A DNA stretch of 64,000 bases from Zea mays (taxonomy: Eukaryota; Streptophyta; Magnoliopsida; Poales; Poaceae): contig NC_050098.1 of assembly GCF_902167145.1 (NCBI RefSeq), forward strand, positions 36,946,501 through 37,010,500, read 5' to 3'. The notes under the pieces are model-generated. The model saw only the letters and a list, made by a program, of their open reading frames with translations, was not told the origin of the DNA and did not search any database. This document shows positions 53,828 through 64,000 of the stretch, one piece after another; the stretch's first letter is position 1; each line of letters begins with the position of its first letter. The position numbers and the translations under genes were made by a program.

Positions 53828-56518
53828 ATGTCGGGAGATCACGCCAAGAAGGAGATGGAGACCGGCGAAAAGCCCACTACAAGCTACGGGAGCACTTCAT
53901 CGGAAGAGTCCCGCACCAAACGGAGGGAGAAGAAGAAGAGCTCCTCCAACAAAGGGAAGGAGAAGAAATCTTCTTCTCACCACAAAGAGAAGAAGGAAAA
54001 ATCTTCTTCCCACAAGCCGCATCGGAAAGGCGACAAGCACAAGAGGATGAGGAAGGTGGTCTACTACGAGACCGACACTTCATCAACATCGACCTCCGAC
54101 TCCGATGCGCCCTCCGTCACTTCTAAGCGTCAAGAGCGCAAGAAGTATAGTAAGATCCCCCTACGCTACCCTCGCATTTCCAAACATACACCTTTACTTT
54201 CCGTCCCACTAGGCAAACCACCAACTTTTGATGGTGAAGATTACGCTAGGTGGAGCGATTTAATGCGATTTCATCTAATCTCGCTCCACAAAAGCATATG
54301 GGATGTTGTTGAGTTTGGTGCGCAGGTACCATCCGTAGGGGATGAAAACTATGATGAGGATGAGGTGGCCCAAATCGAGCACTTCAACTCTCAAGCAACG
54401 ACGATACTCCTCGCCTCTCTAAGCAAAGAGGAATATAACAAAGTACAAGGGTTGAAGAACGCCAAGGAGATTTGGGATGTACTCAAAACCGCGCACGAGG
54501 GAGATGAGCTCACCAAGATCACCAAGCGGGAAACGATCGAAGGGGAGCTCGGTCGGTTCCGGCTTCACAAAGGGGAGGAGCCACAACATATGTACAACCG
54601 GCTCAAGACTTTGGTGAACCAAGTGCGCAACCTCGGGAGCAAGAAGTGGGATGACCACGAAGTGGTAAATGTTATTTTAAGATCTCTCATTTTTCTAAAT
54701 CCCACTCAAGTTCAATTGATTCGTGGTAATCCTAGATATACTAAAATGACCCCCGAGGAAGTTATCGGGCATTTTGTAAGTTTTGAGTGCATGATAGAAG
54801 GCTCGAGGAAAATCAACGAGCTTGGCGAGCCATCCGAAGCTCAACCCGTTGCATTCAAGGCGACGGAAGAAAAGAAGGAGGAGTCTACACCAAGCCGACA
54901 ACCAATAGACGCCTCCAAGCTTGACAATGAGGAGATGGCGCTCGTCATCAAGAGCTTCCGCCAAATCCTCAAACAAAGGAGGGGGAAAGACTACAAGTCC
55001 CGCTCCAAGAAGGTTTGCTACAAATGCGGTAAGCCCGGTCATTTCATTGCTAAATGTCCTATGTCTAGTGACAGTGACCGAGGCGACGACAAGAAGGGGA
55101 GAAGAAAGGAGAAGAAAAGGTACTACAAGAAGAAGGGCGGCGATGCCCATGTTTGTCGGGAATGGGATTCCGACAAAAGCTCTAGCGACTCCTCCGACGA
55201 CGAGGACGCCGCCAACATCGCCGTCACCAAGGGACTCCTCTTCCCCAACGTCGGCCACAAGTGCCTCATGGCAAAGGACGGCAAACGGAAAAAGGTTAAA
55301 TCTAACTCCTCCACTAAATATGAATCTTCTAGTGATGATAATGCTAGTGATGAGGAGGATAATTTACGTTCCCTTTTTGCCAACCTTAACATAGCTCAAA
55401 AAGAAAAATTGAATGAATTGGTTAGTGCTATTCATGAAAAGGATGACCTTTTGGATTCCCAAGAGGATTGTCTAATTAAAGAAAACAAAAAACATGTTAA
55501 GGTTAAAAAGGCTTATGCTCTGGAAATTGAGAAATGTGAAAAACTATCTAGTGAGCTAAGCACTTGTCGTGAGATGATTGACAACCTTAGAAATGAAAAT
55601 GCTATCTTAAATGCTAAGGTTGATTCACATGCTTGTAATGTCTCAATTCCCAATCTTAGAGATGATAATATTGACTTGCTTGCTAAGATTGATGAATTGA
55701 ATGTATCTCTTGCTAGCCTTAGATTAGAGAATGAAAGTTTAATTGCTAAGGCTAAAGATTTTGATGTTTGCAATGCTACTATTTCCGACCTTAGAACTAA
55801 GAATGAAATGTTGCATGCTAAGGTTGTAGAACTTAAATCTTGCAAACCCTCTACATCTAATGTTGAGCATGTTTCTATTTGCACTAGATGTAGAGATATT
55901 GATGTTAATGCTATTCTTGATCATATGGCTTTAATTAAACAACAAAATGATCATATAGCAAAATTAGATGCTAAAATTGCCGAGCACAACCTAGAGAATG
56001 AGAAATTTAAATTTGCTCGTAGCATGCTTTATAATGGGAGACGCTCTGGCATTAAGGATGGCATTGGCTTCCAAAGGGGAGACAATGTCAAACTTAATGC
56101 TCCTCCAAAGAACTTATCTAACTTTGTTAAGGGCAAGGCTCCCATGCCTCAGGATAACGAGGGTTACATTTTGTACCCTGCCGGCTATCCTGAGAGCAAA
56201 ATTAGAAAGATTCATTCTAGGAAGTCTCACTCTGGCCCTAATCATGCTTTTATGTATAAGGGTGAGACATCTAGCTCTAGGCAACCAACCCGTGCCAAGT
56301 TGCCTAGAAAGAAAACTCCTATTGCATCAAATGATGATGCCATTTCATTTAAAACGTTTGATGCATCTTATGTGCTTACTAGCAAATCCGGCAAGGTAGT
56401 TGCCAAATTTGTTGGGGGCAAACACAAGGGTTCCAAGACTTGTGTTTGGGTACCCAAAGTTCTTGTATCTAATGCCAAAGGACCCAAAACAGTTTGGGTA
56501 CCTAAAGTCAAGAACTAA
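53828..56518 (+). CDS. gag: Gag polyprotein of element E
   Basis: This 896-aa Gag assembles the particle. The ATG at 53828 is chosen because it starts the MSGDHAKKEM leader also seen in A. A Lys/Ser-rich leader (1-80) with repeated SSSHK blocks precedes the gag-polypeptide domain (about 130-320). A complete CCHC knuckle, CYKCGKPGHFIAKC, lies at 397-410, followed by an acidic region with SDSSDDED and coiled coils with repeated N-[IL]-R-x-[DE]-N blocks (about 510-720). The conserved C-terminus ends VWVPKVKN. It is about 100 residues longer than Gag of C and D, mainly in the leader and coiled coil. The pol frame opens 10 bases after the gag stop codon, with no overlap. Confidence 0.95.
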   Translation: MSGDHAKKEMETGEKPTTSYGSTSSEESRTKRREKKKSSSNKGKEKKSSSHHKEKKEKSSSHKPHRKGDKHKRMRKVVYYETDTSSTSTSDSDAPSVTSKRQERKKYSKIPLRYPRISKHTPLLSVPLGKPPTFDGEDYARWSDLMRFHLISLHKSIWDVVEFGAQVPSVGDENYDEDEVAQIEHFNSQATTILLASLSKEEYNKVQGLKNAKEIWDVLKTAHEGDELTKITKRETIEGELGRFRLHKGEEPQHMYNRLKTLVNQVRNLGSKKWDDHEVVNVILRSLIFLNPTQVQLIRGNPRYTKMTPEEVIGHFVSFECMIEGSRKINELGEPSEAQPVAFKATEEKKEESTPSRQPIDASKLDNEEMALVIKSFRQILKQRRGKDYKSRSKKVCYKCGKPGHFIAKCPMSSDSDRGDDKKGRRKEKKRYYKKKGGDAHVCREWDSDKSSSDSSDDEDAANIAVTKGLLFPNVGHKCLMAKDGKRKKVKSNSSTKYESSSDDNASDEEDNLRSLFANLNIAQKEKLNELVSAIHEKDDLLDSQEDCLIKENKKHVKVKKAYALEIEKCEKLSSELSTCREMIDNLRNENAILNAKVDSHACNVSIPNLRDDNIDLLAKIDELNVSLASLRLENESLIAKAKDFDVCNATISDLRTKNEMLHAKVVELKSCKPSTSNVEHVSICTRCRDIDVNAILDHMALIKQQNDHIAKLDAKIAEHNLENEKFKFARSMLYNGRRSGIKDGIGFQRGDNVKLNAPPKNLSNFVKGKAPMPQDNEGYILYPAGYPESKIRKIHSRKSHSGPNHAFMYKGETSSSRQPTRAKLPRKKTPIASNDDAISFKTFDASYVLTSKSGKVVAKFVGGKHKGSKTCVWVPKVLVSNAKGPKTVWVPKVKN

Positions 56519-56531
56519 ATTTGTTTTGTAG

Positions 56532-59500
56532 GTTTATGCATCCGGAGGCTCAAGTTGGATACTCGACAGCGGGTGCACAAACCACATGACAGGGGAGAAA
56601 AGGATGTTCTCCTCATATGAGAAAAACCAAGATCCCCAACGAGCTATCACATTCGGGGATGGAAATCAAGGTTTGGTCAAAGGATTGGGTAAAATTGCTA
56701 TATCTCCTGACCATTCTATTTCCAATGTTTTTCTTGTTGATTCCTTAGACTACAACTTGCTTTCTGTTTCTCAATTATGTCAAATGGGCTACAACTGTCT
56801 TTTTACTGATACAGGTGTCACTGTCTTTAGAAGAAGTGATGATTCAATAGCATTTAAGGGTGTGTTAGAGGGTCAGCTATACTTAGTGGATTTTGATAGA
56901 GCTGAACTCGACACATGCTTAATTGCTAAGACTAACATGGGTTGGCTCTGGCATCGCCGACTAGCCCATGTTGGGATGAAGAATCTTCATAAGCTTCTAA
57001 AGGGAGAGCACATTTTAGGATTAACAAATGTTCATTTTGAGAAAGACAGGATTTGTAGCGCATGCCAGGCGGGGAAGCAAGTTGGAGTCCATCATCCACA
57101 CAAGAACATCATGACGACCGATAGGCCGCTTGAGCTACTCCACATGGATCTATTCGGCCCGATCGCTTACATAAGCATCGGCGGGAGTAAGTATTGTCTT
57201 GTAATAGTGGATGATTATTCTCGCTTCACTTGGGTATTCTTTTTACAGGAAAAATCTCAAACCCAAGAGACCTTAAAGGGATTCTTGAGACGGGCTCAAA
57301 ATGAGTTCGCCTTAAGGATCAAGAAAATAAGAAGCGACAACGGGACGGAGTTCAAGAACTCTCAAATTGAAGGCTTCCTTGAGGAGGAGGGCATCAAGCA
57401 TGAGTTCTCTTCTCCCTACACGCCACAACAAAATGGTGTAGTGGAGAGGAAGAATCGAACTCTTTTGGACATGGCAAGAACCATGCTTGATGAGTACAAG
57501 ACATCGGACCGGTTTTGGGCCGAAGCGGTCAACACCGCCTGCTACGCCATCAACCGGTTATATCTTCACCGAATCCTCAAGAAGACATCATATGAACTCC
57601 TAACCGGTAAAAAGCCCAACATTTCATACTTTAGAGTTTTTGGTAGCAAATGCTTTATTCTTGTTAAAAGAGGTAGAAAATCTAAATTTGCTCCTAAAAC
57701 TGTAGAAGGCTTTTTACTTGGTTATGACTCAAACACAAGGGCATATAGGGTCTTTAACAAGTCCACTGGACTAGTTGAAGTCTCATGTGACGTTGTGTTT
57801 GATGAATCTAACGGCTCTCAAGTAGAGCAAGTTGATCTTGATGAAGTAGGTGAAGAACAGGCTCCATGCATAGCGCTTAGGAACATGTCCATTGGGGATG
57901 TGTGTCCTAGGGAATCCGAAGAGCCTCCAAATGCACAAGATCAACCATCGTCCTCCATGCAGGCATCTCCACCAACTCAAAATGAGGATGAGGCTCAAAA
58001 TGATGAAGAGCAAAATCAAGAAGACGAGCCACCTCAAGATGATAGCAATGATCAAGGGGGAGATACAAATGATCAAGAAAAGGAGGATGAGGAAGAACCA
58101 AGACCGCCACACCCAAGAGTCCACCAAGCAATCCAACGAGATCACCCCGTCGACACCATCCTCGGCGACATTCATAAGGGGGTAACTACACGATCTCGGG
58201 TTGCTCATTTTTGTGAACATTACTCTTTTGTTTCCTCTATTGAGCCACACAGGGTAGAGGAAGCTCTCCAAGATTCGGATTGGGTGGTGGCGATGCAAGA
58301 GGAGCTCAACAATTTCACGAGGAATGAGGTCTGGCATTTAGTTCCACGTCCTAACCAAAATGTTGTAGGAACCAAATGGGTCTTCCGCAACAAGCAAGAT
58401 GAGCATGGTGTGGTGACAAGGAACAAAGCTCGACTCGTAGCCAAAGGGTATTCACAAGTCGAAGGTTTGGATTTCGGTGAAACCTATGCACCCGTAGCTA
58501 GGCTTGAGTCAATTCGCATATTATTGGCCTATGCTACTTACCATGGCTTTAGGCTCTATCAAATGGACGTGAAAAGTGCCTTCCTCAATGGACCGATCAA
58601 GGAAGAGGTCTATGTTGAGCAACCTCCCGGCTTTGAAGACAGTGAGTATCCTAATCATGTCTATAGGCTCTCTAAGGCGCTTTATGGGCTCAAGCAAGCC
58701 CCAAGAGCATGGTATGAATGCCTAAGAGATTTCCTTATTGCTAATGGCTTCAAAGTTGGCAAGGCCGATCCTACACTCTTTACTAAAACTCTTGAAAATG
58801 ACTTGTTTGTATGCCAAATTTATGTTGATGATATTATATTTGGGTCTACTAACGAGTCTACATGTGAAGAGTTTAGTAGGATCATGACACAGAAATTCGA
58901 GATGTCGATGATGGGGGAGTTGAAGTATTTTCTAGGATTCCAAGTCAAGCAACTCCAAGAGGGCACCTTCATTAGTCAAACGAAGTACACTCAAGACATT
59001 CTTGCTAAGTTTGGGATGAAGGATGCCAAACCCATCAAGACACCCATGGGAACAAATGGGCATCTCGACCTCGACACGGGAGGTAAGTCCGTGGATCAAA
59101 AGGTATACCGGTCGATGATTGGTTCATTGCTTTATTTATGTGCATCTCGACCGGACATTATGCTTTCCGTTTGCATGTGTGCAAGATTTCAATCCGACCC
59201 TAAGGAATCCCACCTTACGGCCGTAAAACGAATCTTGAGATATTTGGCTTACACACCTAAGTTTGGGCTTTGGTACCCTCGGGGATCCACATTTGATTTG
59301 ATTGGTTATTCGGATGCCGATTGGGCGGGGTGCAAAATTAATAGGAAGAGCACATCGGGGACTTGCCAGTTCTTGGGAAGATCCTTGGTGTCTTGGGCTT
59401 CAAAGAAGCAAAATTCGGTCGCTCTTTCCACCGCCGAAGCCGAGTACATTGCCGCAGGACATTGTTGCGCGCAATTGCTTTGGATGAGGCAAACCCTGCG

Positions 59501-59777
59501 GGACTACGGTTACAAATTAACCAAAGTCCCTTTGCTATGTGATAATGAGAGTGCAATCAAAATGGCCGACAATCCCGTCGAGCACAGCCGCACTAAACAC
59601 ATAGCCATTCGGTATCATTTTCTTAGGGATCACCAACAAAAGGGAGATATCGAGATTTCTTACATTAACACTAAAGATCAATTAGCCGATATCTTTACCA
59701 AGCCTCTTGATGAACAATCTTTTACCAGACTTAGGCATGAGCTCAATATTCTTGATTCTAGAAATTTCTTTTGCTAG
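56532..59777 (+). CDS. pol: Pol polyprotein of element E
   Basis: The frame opens directly after a TAG (56529-56531) and has no ATG until MTGEKRMF at 56586, which lies beyond the protease site. Domains: protease DSG at residues 12-14, GAG-pre-integrase finger (about 135-190), integrase D206, D269 and E305 (35-residue spacing), a linker rich in Gln, Asp and Glu (about 430-525), RT with YVDD at 764-767, RNase H from GYSDADW (Asp 928). Residue 1025 is Ala (GCC at 59604-59606) in TKHIAIR, where A, C and D have Asp. That Asp is conserved in Copia RNase H and is a candidate catalytic residue. All other motifs look intact. Confidence 0.92.
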   Translation, partial: VYASGGSSWILDSGCTNHMTGEKRMFSSYEKNQDPQRAITFGDGNQGLVKGLGKIAISPDHSISNVFLVDSLDYNLLSVSQLCQMGYNCLFTDTGVTVFRRSDDSIAFKGVLEGQLYLVDFDRAELDTCLIAKTNMGWLWHRRLAHVGMKNLHKLLKGEHILGLTNVHFEKDRICSACQAGKQVGVHHPHKNIMTTDRPLELLHMDLFGPIAYISIGGSKYCLVIVDDYSRFTWVFFLQEKSQTQETLKGFLRRAQNEFALRIKKIRSDNGTEFKNSQIEGFLEEEGIKHEFSSPYTPQQNGVVERKNRTLLDMARTMLDEYKTSDRFWAEAVNTACYAINRLYLHRILKKTSYELLTGKKPNISYFRVFGSKCFILVKRGRKSKFAPKTVEGFLLGYDSNTRAYRVFNKSTGLVEVSCDVVFDESNGSQVEQVDLDEVGEEQAPCIALRNMSIGDVCPRESEEPPNAQDQPSSSMQASPPTQNEDEAQNDEEQNQEDEPPQDDSNDQGGDTNDQEKEDEEEPRPPHPRVHQAIQRDHPVDTILGDIHKGVTTRSRVAHFCEHYSFVSSIEPHRVEEALQDSDWVVAMQEELNNFTRNEVWHLVPRPNQNVVGTKWVFRNKQDEHGVVTRNKARLVAKGYSQVEGLDFGETYAPVARLESIRILLAYATYHGFRLYQMDVKSAFLNGPIKEEVYVEQPPGFEDSEYPNHVYRLSKALYGLKQAPRAWYECLRDFLIANGFKVGKADPTLFTKTLENDLFVCQIYVDDIIFGSTNESTCEEFSRIMTQKFEMSMMGELKYFLGFQVKQLQEGTFISQTKYTQDILAKFGMKDAKPIKTPMGTNGHLDLDTGGKSVDQKVYRSMIGSLLYLCASRPDIMLSVCMCARFQSDPKESHLTAVKRILRYLAYTPKFGLWYPRGSTFDLIGYSDADWAGCKINRKSTSGTCQFLGRSLVSWASKKQNSVALSTAEAEYIAAGHCCAQLLWMRQTLRDYGYKLTKVPLLCDNESAIKMADNPVEHSRTKHIAIRYHFLRDHQQKGDIEISYINTKDQLADIFTKPLDEQSFTRLRHELNILDSRNFFC

Positions 59778-60654
59778 CTTGCACACATAGCTCTTTTGAA
59801 TACCTTTGATCATATCTCTTTTATATGCTATGACTAATGTGTTTTCAAGTTTATTTCAAACCAAGTCATAGGTATATTGAAAGGGAATTGGAGTCTTCGG
59901 CGAAGACAAAGGCTTCCACTCCGTAACTCATGCTTCGCCATCACTCCGAGCAACTCTCTATTCCTTGGGGAGAAATGAGCATCAAAGAAAAGGACTTCAT
60001 CCTTGAGGAGAGAATAAAAGCTCAAAAGCAAAAGGACCGGATTTCGTCTTTGGTATAATCTTAACTCATTCATTTATGACCAAAGAGGAAGAACTTACTT
60101 CAAGGGCTCTAATGATTCCGTTTTTGGCGATTCATGCCAAAAAGGGGGAGAAATGAGCCCAAAGCAAAAGGACCGCACCACCACCAATTTCAAAAACTTA
60201 GTATTTTCAAAGAAGTATCTATCAATTGGTATCCTATTGTGTTCAAAGGGGGAGCAAGTAGCATTTCAAAATGATATATCAAAACCCTCTTGAACACTAA
60301 GAGGTGGATCTCTTTTAGGGGGAGTTTTGTTTAGTCAAAGGAAAAGCATTTGATTCAGGGGGAGAAAATTTCAAATCTTAAAAATGCTTTGCAAACTCTT
60401 ATTCATTTACCTTTGACTATTTGCAAAAGATCTTTGAAATGGATTTACAAAAGGACTTGCAAAAACAAAACATGTGGTGCAAACGTGGTCCAAAATGCTA
60501 AATAGGAAAGAAACATTCCATGCATATCTTGTAAGTAGTTATATTGGCTTAATTCCAAGCAACCTTTACACTTACATTATGCAAACTAGTTCATTTATGC
60601 ACTTCTATATTTGCTTTGGTTTGTGTTGGCATCAATCACCAAAAAGGGGGAGAT
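59778..60654 (+). other. Element E 3' non-coding region with polypurine tracts
   Basis: No env-like frame. AAGGGGGAG motifs recur (for example near 60143, 60247, 60319 and 60358). The final tract AAAAAGGGGGAGAT (60641-60654) touches the 3' LTR and marks the start of plus-strand synthesis. Confidence 0.82.
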
Positions 60655-61975
60655 TGAAAGGGAATTAGGCTTACACCTAGTTCCTAAATAATTTTGGTGG
60701 TTGAATTGCCCAACACAAATCTTTGGACTAACTTGTTTGCCCAAGTGTATAGATTATACAGGTGTAAAAGGTTCACACTCAGCCAATAAAAAGACCAAGT
60801 TTTGGATTCAATAAAGGAGCAAAGGGGCAACCGAAGGCACCCCTGGTCTGGCGCACCGGACTGTCCGGTGTGCCACCGGACAGTGCACAGTACCTGTCCG
60901 GTGCACCAGGGGACTCAGACTCAAACTCTTCACCTTCGGGAATTCCAGGGGCGACTCGGCTAAAATTCACCGGACTGTCCGGTGTACACCGGACAGTGTC
61001 CGGTGCGCCAAAGGAGGTCGGCCTCAGGAACTCGCCAGCTTCGGGAAAAGCCAACGGCTCGTCCGCTATAAATCACCGGACTGTCCGGTGTGCACCGGAC
61101 TGTCCGGTGCAACTCCGGGACAACGGTCGTCTCCGCGCCAACGGCTCTCTGCCGCGCATTCAATGCGCCGTCTGCGCGCGCAGAAGTCAGAATCGCCCAT
61201 GCTGGCACACCGGACATCAAACAGTACCTGTCCGGTGTGCACCGGACACCCAGGCGGGCCCACATGTCAGGAGCTCCAACGGCTAGAATCCAACGGCAGT
61301 GATGACGTGGCAGGGGGCACCGGACTGTCCGGTGTGCACCGGACTGTCCGGTGCGCCATCGCGCAGAAGCCTCCAGCCAACGGTCAAGTTTGGTGGTTGG
61401 GGCTATAAATACCCCAACCACCCCTCCATTCATTGCATCCAAGTTTTCTACTTCTCAACCACTTACAAGAGCTAGGCATTCAATTCTAGACACACCCAAA
61501 GAGATCAAATCCTCTCCAATTCCACACAAACCCTAAGTGACTAGTGAGAGTGATTTGCCGTGTTCATTTGAGCTCTTGCGCTTGGATCGCATTCTTTCTT
61601 TCTCTTTTGCTCTTGTGATCAACACTCAATTGTAACCGAGGCAAGAGGCACCGATTGTGTGGTGGCCCTTGCGGGGAAGTTTTGTTCCCGGTTGATTGAG
61701 AAGAAGGAAAGCTCACTCGGTCCGAGGGACCGTTTGAGAGAGGGAAGGGTTGAAAGAGACCCGGCCTTTGTGGCCTCCTCAACGGGGAGTAGGTTTGCAA
61801 GAACCGAACCTCGGTAAAACAAATCCGCGTGTCACTCTCCTTATTTGCTTGCGATTTGTTTTGCCCCCTCTCTCGCGGACTCGTTTATATTTCTAACGCT
61901 AACCCGGCTTGTAGTTGTGTTTATATTTGTAAATTTCAGTTTCGCCCTATTCACCCCCCCTCTAGGCGACTATCA
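60655..61975 (+). repeat. 3' LTR of element E
   Basis: 1321 bp, offset 8196 from the 5' LTR; I saw no mismatch. The promoter hairpin is at 61392-61422. ATTTC follows at 61976-61980. Confidence 0.96.
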
Positions 61976-61980
61976 ATTTC

Positions 61981-62569
61981 CTTTCTTCTTCAAAGCATGG
62001 TATAGCTTTTCTTATGGTTTTGGAATACGACAGTCATTTTCTTCATGGTCTGTTATTTAACTCTCTCGTCACATTTCTTGTTAATCATGGACTTTACCTT
62101 ACTTCTGCCCACACATTTCCTTATGTGCTTATGAGATTGTGTGCTGATCATCGCAACTATTTGATTTTCATCTCTAAATTATAATGATCATGTACTCCCT
62201 AACAAGATACTCGCAATAGTTTGAAACTTGGTTGCAGTTAACAATTGTTCTCATGGTTTCCCGTCTACTGCAACTTTGCTACTAATGTAACTGCCTTCGA
62301 AGTTCTTGGCCTTGTTTGGAACTCAAGGCTTACAAACCTTTTTTGGTCCAGAACCAGATGACTAAAAAAGAATACATAACAAAATTAATAATCAATGATG
62401 TAGGTATATACTTTATTACAAGTACATGAATAATTTCATTTATATTAGCAGAATCCTCTATGGTGTTAGAAGGTGCATTCGTTGGATCCCCTCCTTCAAG
62501 GTTAATGTATGAATCTGGGTCTTCGGTAGAGTCTGGATGAGATTTCGACAGCATAATTCCGATGTTCTC
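61981..62569. other. Intergenic DNA right of element E
   Basis: Continuation of the 51654-52458 locus. AT-rich, no reading frame, RNA gene or terminal repeat that I can support. Confidence 0.4.
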
Positions 62570-63742
62570 TATCGGTACCCTGGAACAGGGGTACCCCTTA
62601 CTACAGTATGAAGACGCGGTGTCCACGCGACTATCTCGAGGCACGTGGTGAACAGCGCCCGATCCCACCACGTGGACAGCTCTGGGGCCACCACGTGGCC
62701 AGAGAAGATAATATACCCCAAGGTATCAACAGTGGGTCCGGACCCCCATGGGAAAGTGTCGGACCCCTGTATATACAGATCGGACCTCCGGGTAAGGTCC
62801 AAGACCTCCACCAGCGCAGACTGGACCCCTAGGATGGGTTGCAGACCCCTCTGTGTGGGGTCCGGACCACTCACAGCAGGGTCCTGGGAATCTGGGATAA
62901 AGAATACCCAGGCCTTAATCAAGGACAGGCGGGGGTCCGGAGCCGACACGTGTTCGGACCATACCGTGTACGCTTCTGCTTCCCGCTAAGGCGGAGCCCC
63001 GATGCTGCCACATGGCACGATACACGTGACGTAAGCTAACGGGCGGAGCCTGACGTAAGACTTCTGGGCCGCGCAGCCTCTGCATTTATTGTGAATAAGA
63101 CGCGCTGCTTGTCTATTCCACTAGCAGGTGATGTGTCGCCTTCGCATTTAATGAGCCTTGTCCATTCCACTGGCAGGCGATGTGCCGCCTCAGCATTTAA
63201 TGAGACCTGTCACCCTGCTAGCAGACGGCAACTAGACCATCCCGCAGGCGACGTGCCTGTCCATTCCACTGGCAGGCAGTACGCCCGTGCTGTGGCGTAC
63301 ACTATGCTCATCATCACTCGCGCGTTACTGAGGAAGCAGCGTGGCATATCAATACTAGATGGACTACAGACATTATGGCGCTCGGAGTTCGCCCAGGCGT
63401 TACAGGCGTTATTTATTTCCTTCCATTTTGCCCCTAGGCCCACATGTCGGGGCTCAGTATCCTTGTATATGCCCCCCTTGAGCTATAAAAGGGAGGGCAC
63501 ACGACGTTACAAGGCAGACCCAACTCAGACGCTCTCAAGCTCACTTAGACTTAGACTCTCATACAATACACAGACAGTGGAGTAGGGTATTACGCTCCGG
63601 CGGCCCGAACCACTCTAAACTCTTGTGTGTTCTTGTGTTCATCCCGAATCCATCTAGCAAGCAAAAAGATTAGGCCCCTCCTCATCTCAGGATTTAGGGC
63701 GGGTGCGTTTTGCCACCCGACCGGAGAATTTCCTCTCCGACA
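62570..63742 (+). repeat. 5' LTR of a Gypsy-type element
   Basis: The left end is placed at TATCGGTACCC by comparison with the related LTR that starts TGTCGGTACCC at 2217 (minus strand). If so, the expected TG is mutated to TA. U3 holds GGGTCCGGACC-type repeats (62730-62880) and imperfect ~60-bp repeats with CATTCCACTGGCAGGCGATG (63113-63290). TATAAAAG is at 63484-63491. The LTR ends CTCTCCGACA at 63742, just before the primer site. The 3' half of the element lies outside the window. Confidence 0.75.
63484..63491 (+). promoter_or_regulatory. TATA box of the right-edge Gypsy LTR
   Basis: TATAAAAG between GCCCCCCTT (63471-63479) and AAGGGAGGGC (63489-63498), a near inverted repeat with a one-base gap. 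Confidence 0.5.
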
Positions 63743-63762
63743 TTTGGTGCGCCAGGTAGGGG
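63743..63762 (+). other. Primer binding site of the right-edge Gypsy element
   Basis: TTTGGTGCGCCAGGTAGGGG starts right after the LTR end. TGG at its start pairs with the CCA end of a tRNA. The same block is familiar from several maize Gypsy families; the tRNA is not identified. Confidence 0.65.
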
Positions 63763-63802
63763 CTTAGGCTTTAGGTTTTTGCTTGTCTTTCTGCTCGACA
63801 CA

Positions 63803-64000
63803 ATGGTCCAGATCGTCGAGCACCGCGCCGAGACCTCTGAGGACTTCCTGGTGGAGGAAGAAGCAGCATCCTCCACTCCACGAGTGTCTAACCACCCTGC
63901 GCCTAGGGCTACTGCTGTGCACGCTGCACGGCAGCACACGCCTGCGCAGACGTCCCGGACTCCGTCAAGAGCATCTTCTGGGGCGTTGTTTGCGGCCAGG
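63803..64000 (+). CDS. gag: Gypsy gag, N-terminal 66 codons (runs off the window)
   Basis: The ATG at 63803 follows the LTR by 60 bases and opens a frame without a stop to the window end. It begins MVQIVEHRAETSEDFLVEEE and continues with an Ala/Pro/Thr/Arg-rich stretch. An acidic then low-complexity start is usual for Gypsy Gag, but no conserved domain is reached. The call rests on position after LTR and primer site, not on homology. It is the likely start of the gag-pol polyprotein of this element. Confidence 0.6.
   Translation, partial: MVQIVEHRAETSEDFLVEEEAASSTPRVSNHPAPRATAVHAARQHTPAQTSRTPSRASSGALFAAR

Larger units (their letters stand above)
52459..61975 (+). mobile_element. Element E: full-length young Ji-like Sirevirus
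   Basis: This 9517-bp element has two 1321-bp LTRs in which I found no difference. ATTTC flanks it (52454-52458, 61976-61980). Gag (896 aa) and pol (1081 codons) are open. Identical LTRs make it the most recent datable insertion in the window. It nevertheless has an altered primer binding site and an Asp-to-Ala change in RNase H. Confidence 0.96.

Noticed and set aside
63694..63939. 81-codon minus-strand frame at the right edge
   Set aside because: It is the shadow of the plus-strand gag start in GC-rich sequence and spans the LTR end and primer site.
63952..64000. GCATCTTCTGG shared by the first bases of the window and position 63971
   Set aside because: An 11-base match with different flanks (an LTR interior at one end, a gag start at the other) is likely chance.

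Overview
This window is almost entirely nested LTR retrotransposons from a large grass genome. The dominant families have the structure and sequence of maize Sireviruses (Ty1/Copia, Opie-like and Ji-like), so Zea mays or a close Andropogoneae relative is the likely source. I see no host gene, tRNA or rRNA. The coding capacity is retroelement gag and pol plus fragments of CACTA (En/Spm) DNA transposons. Family names come from remembered hallmarks (LTR starts, element lengths of about 8.9 and 9.5 kb) and were not searched.

Layout. 1-2217: three minus-strand LTR pieces nested in one another (a Gypsy LTR start at 1-309, an Opie-like LTR at 310-1305, a second Gypsy LTR at 1306-2217). 2218-2719: a decayed CACTA transposase fragment, the target of the next insertion. 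2720-41419: an old Ji-like Sirevirus (element A, target duplication TCCAT) opened by three later events. Element B (6655-27008, minus strand, TSD AAGAA) is an apparently non-coding element with ~4.25-kb LTRs in A's pol. B's left LTR holds an essentially complete Opie-like element C (8234-17194, TSD GTTAT). Element D (29293-38110, Opie-like, TSD GAAAC) sits in A's reverse transcriptase region. A 418-bp foreign LTR piece (27342-27759) replaces a few pol codons.

41420-48302: an old Sirevirus-type LTR split by a 4249-bp solo LTR (42155-46403, TSD CCCTG), then intergenic DNA with CACTA-like subterminal motifs. 48303-51653: a truncated Ji-like element F (5' LTR plus broken gag) abutting a CACTA terminus. 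52459-61975: element E, a Ji-like Sirevirus with 1321-bp LTRs that look identical (TSD ATTTC), the youngest insertion. 62570-64000: the 5' LTR, primer-binding site and gag start of a Gypsy element running out of the window.

How the parts work together. Each Sirevirus uses LTR promoters (TATA box inside an inverted repeat, preceded by CCGGAC palindromes), an initiator-Met tRNA primer site, a Gag with one CCHC knuckle and coiled coils, a Pol ordered protease-integrase-RT-RNase H in the +1 frame relative to gag, and a polypurine-rich 3' region without an env gene. Only C and E keep both reading frames open. E carries an altered primer site and an Asp-to-Ala change in a conserved RNase H motif, so it may have been mobilised by enzymes from elsewhere. 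B has no proteins and would also have depended on helpers.
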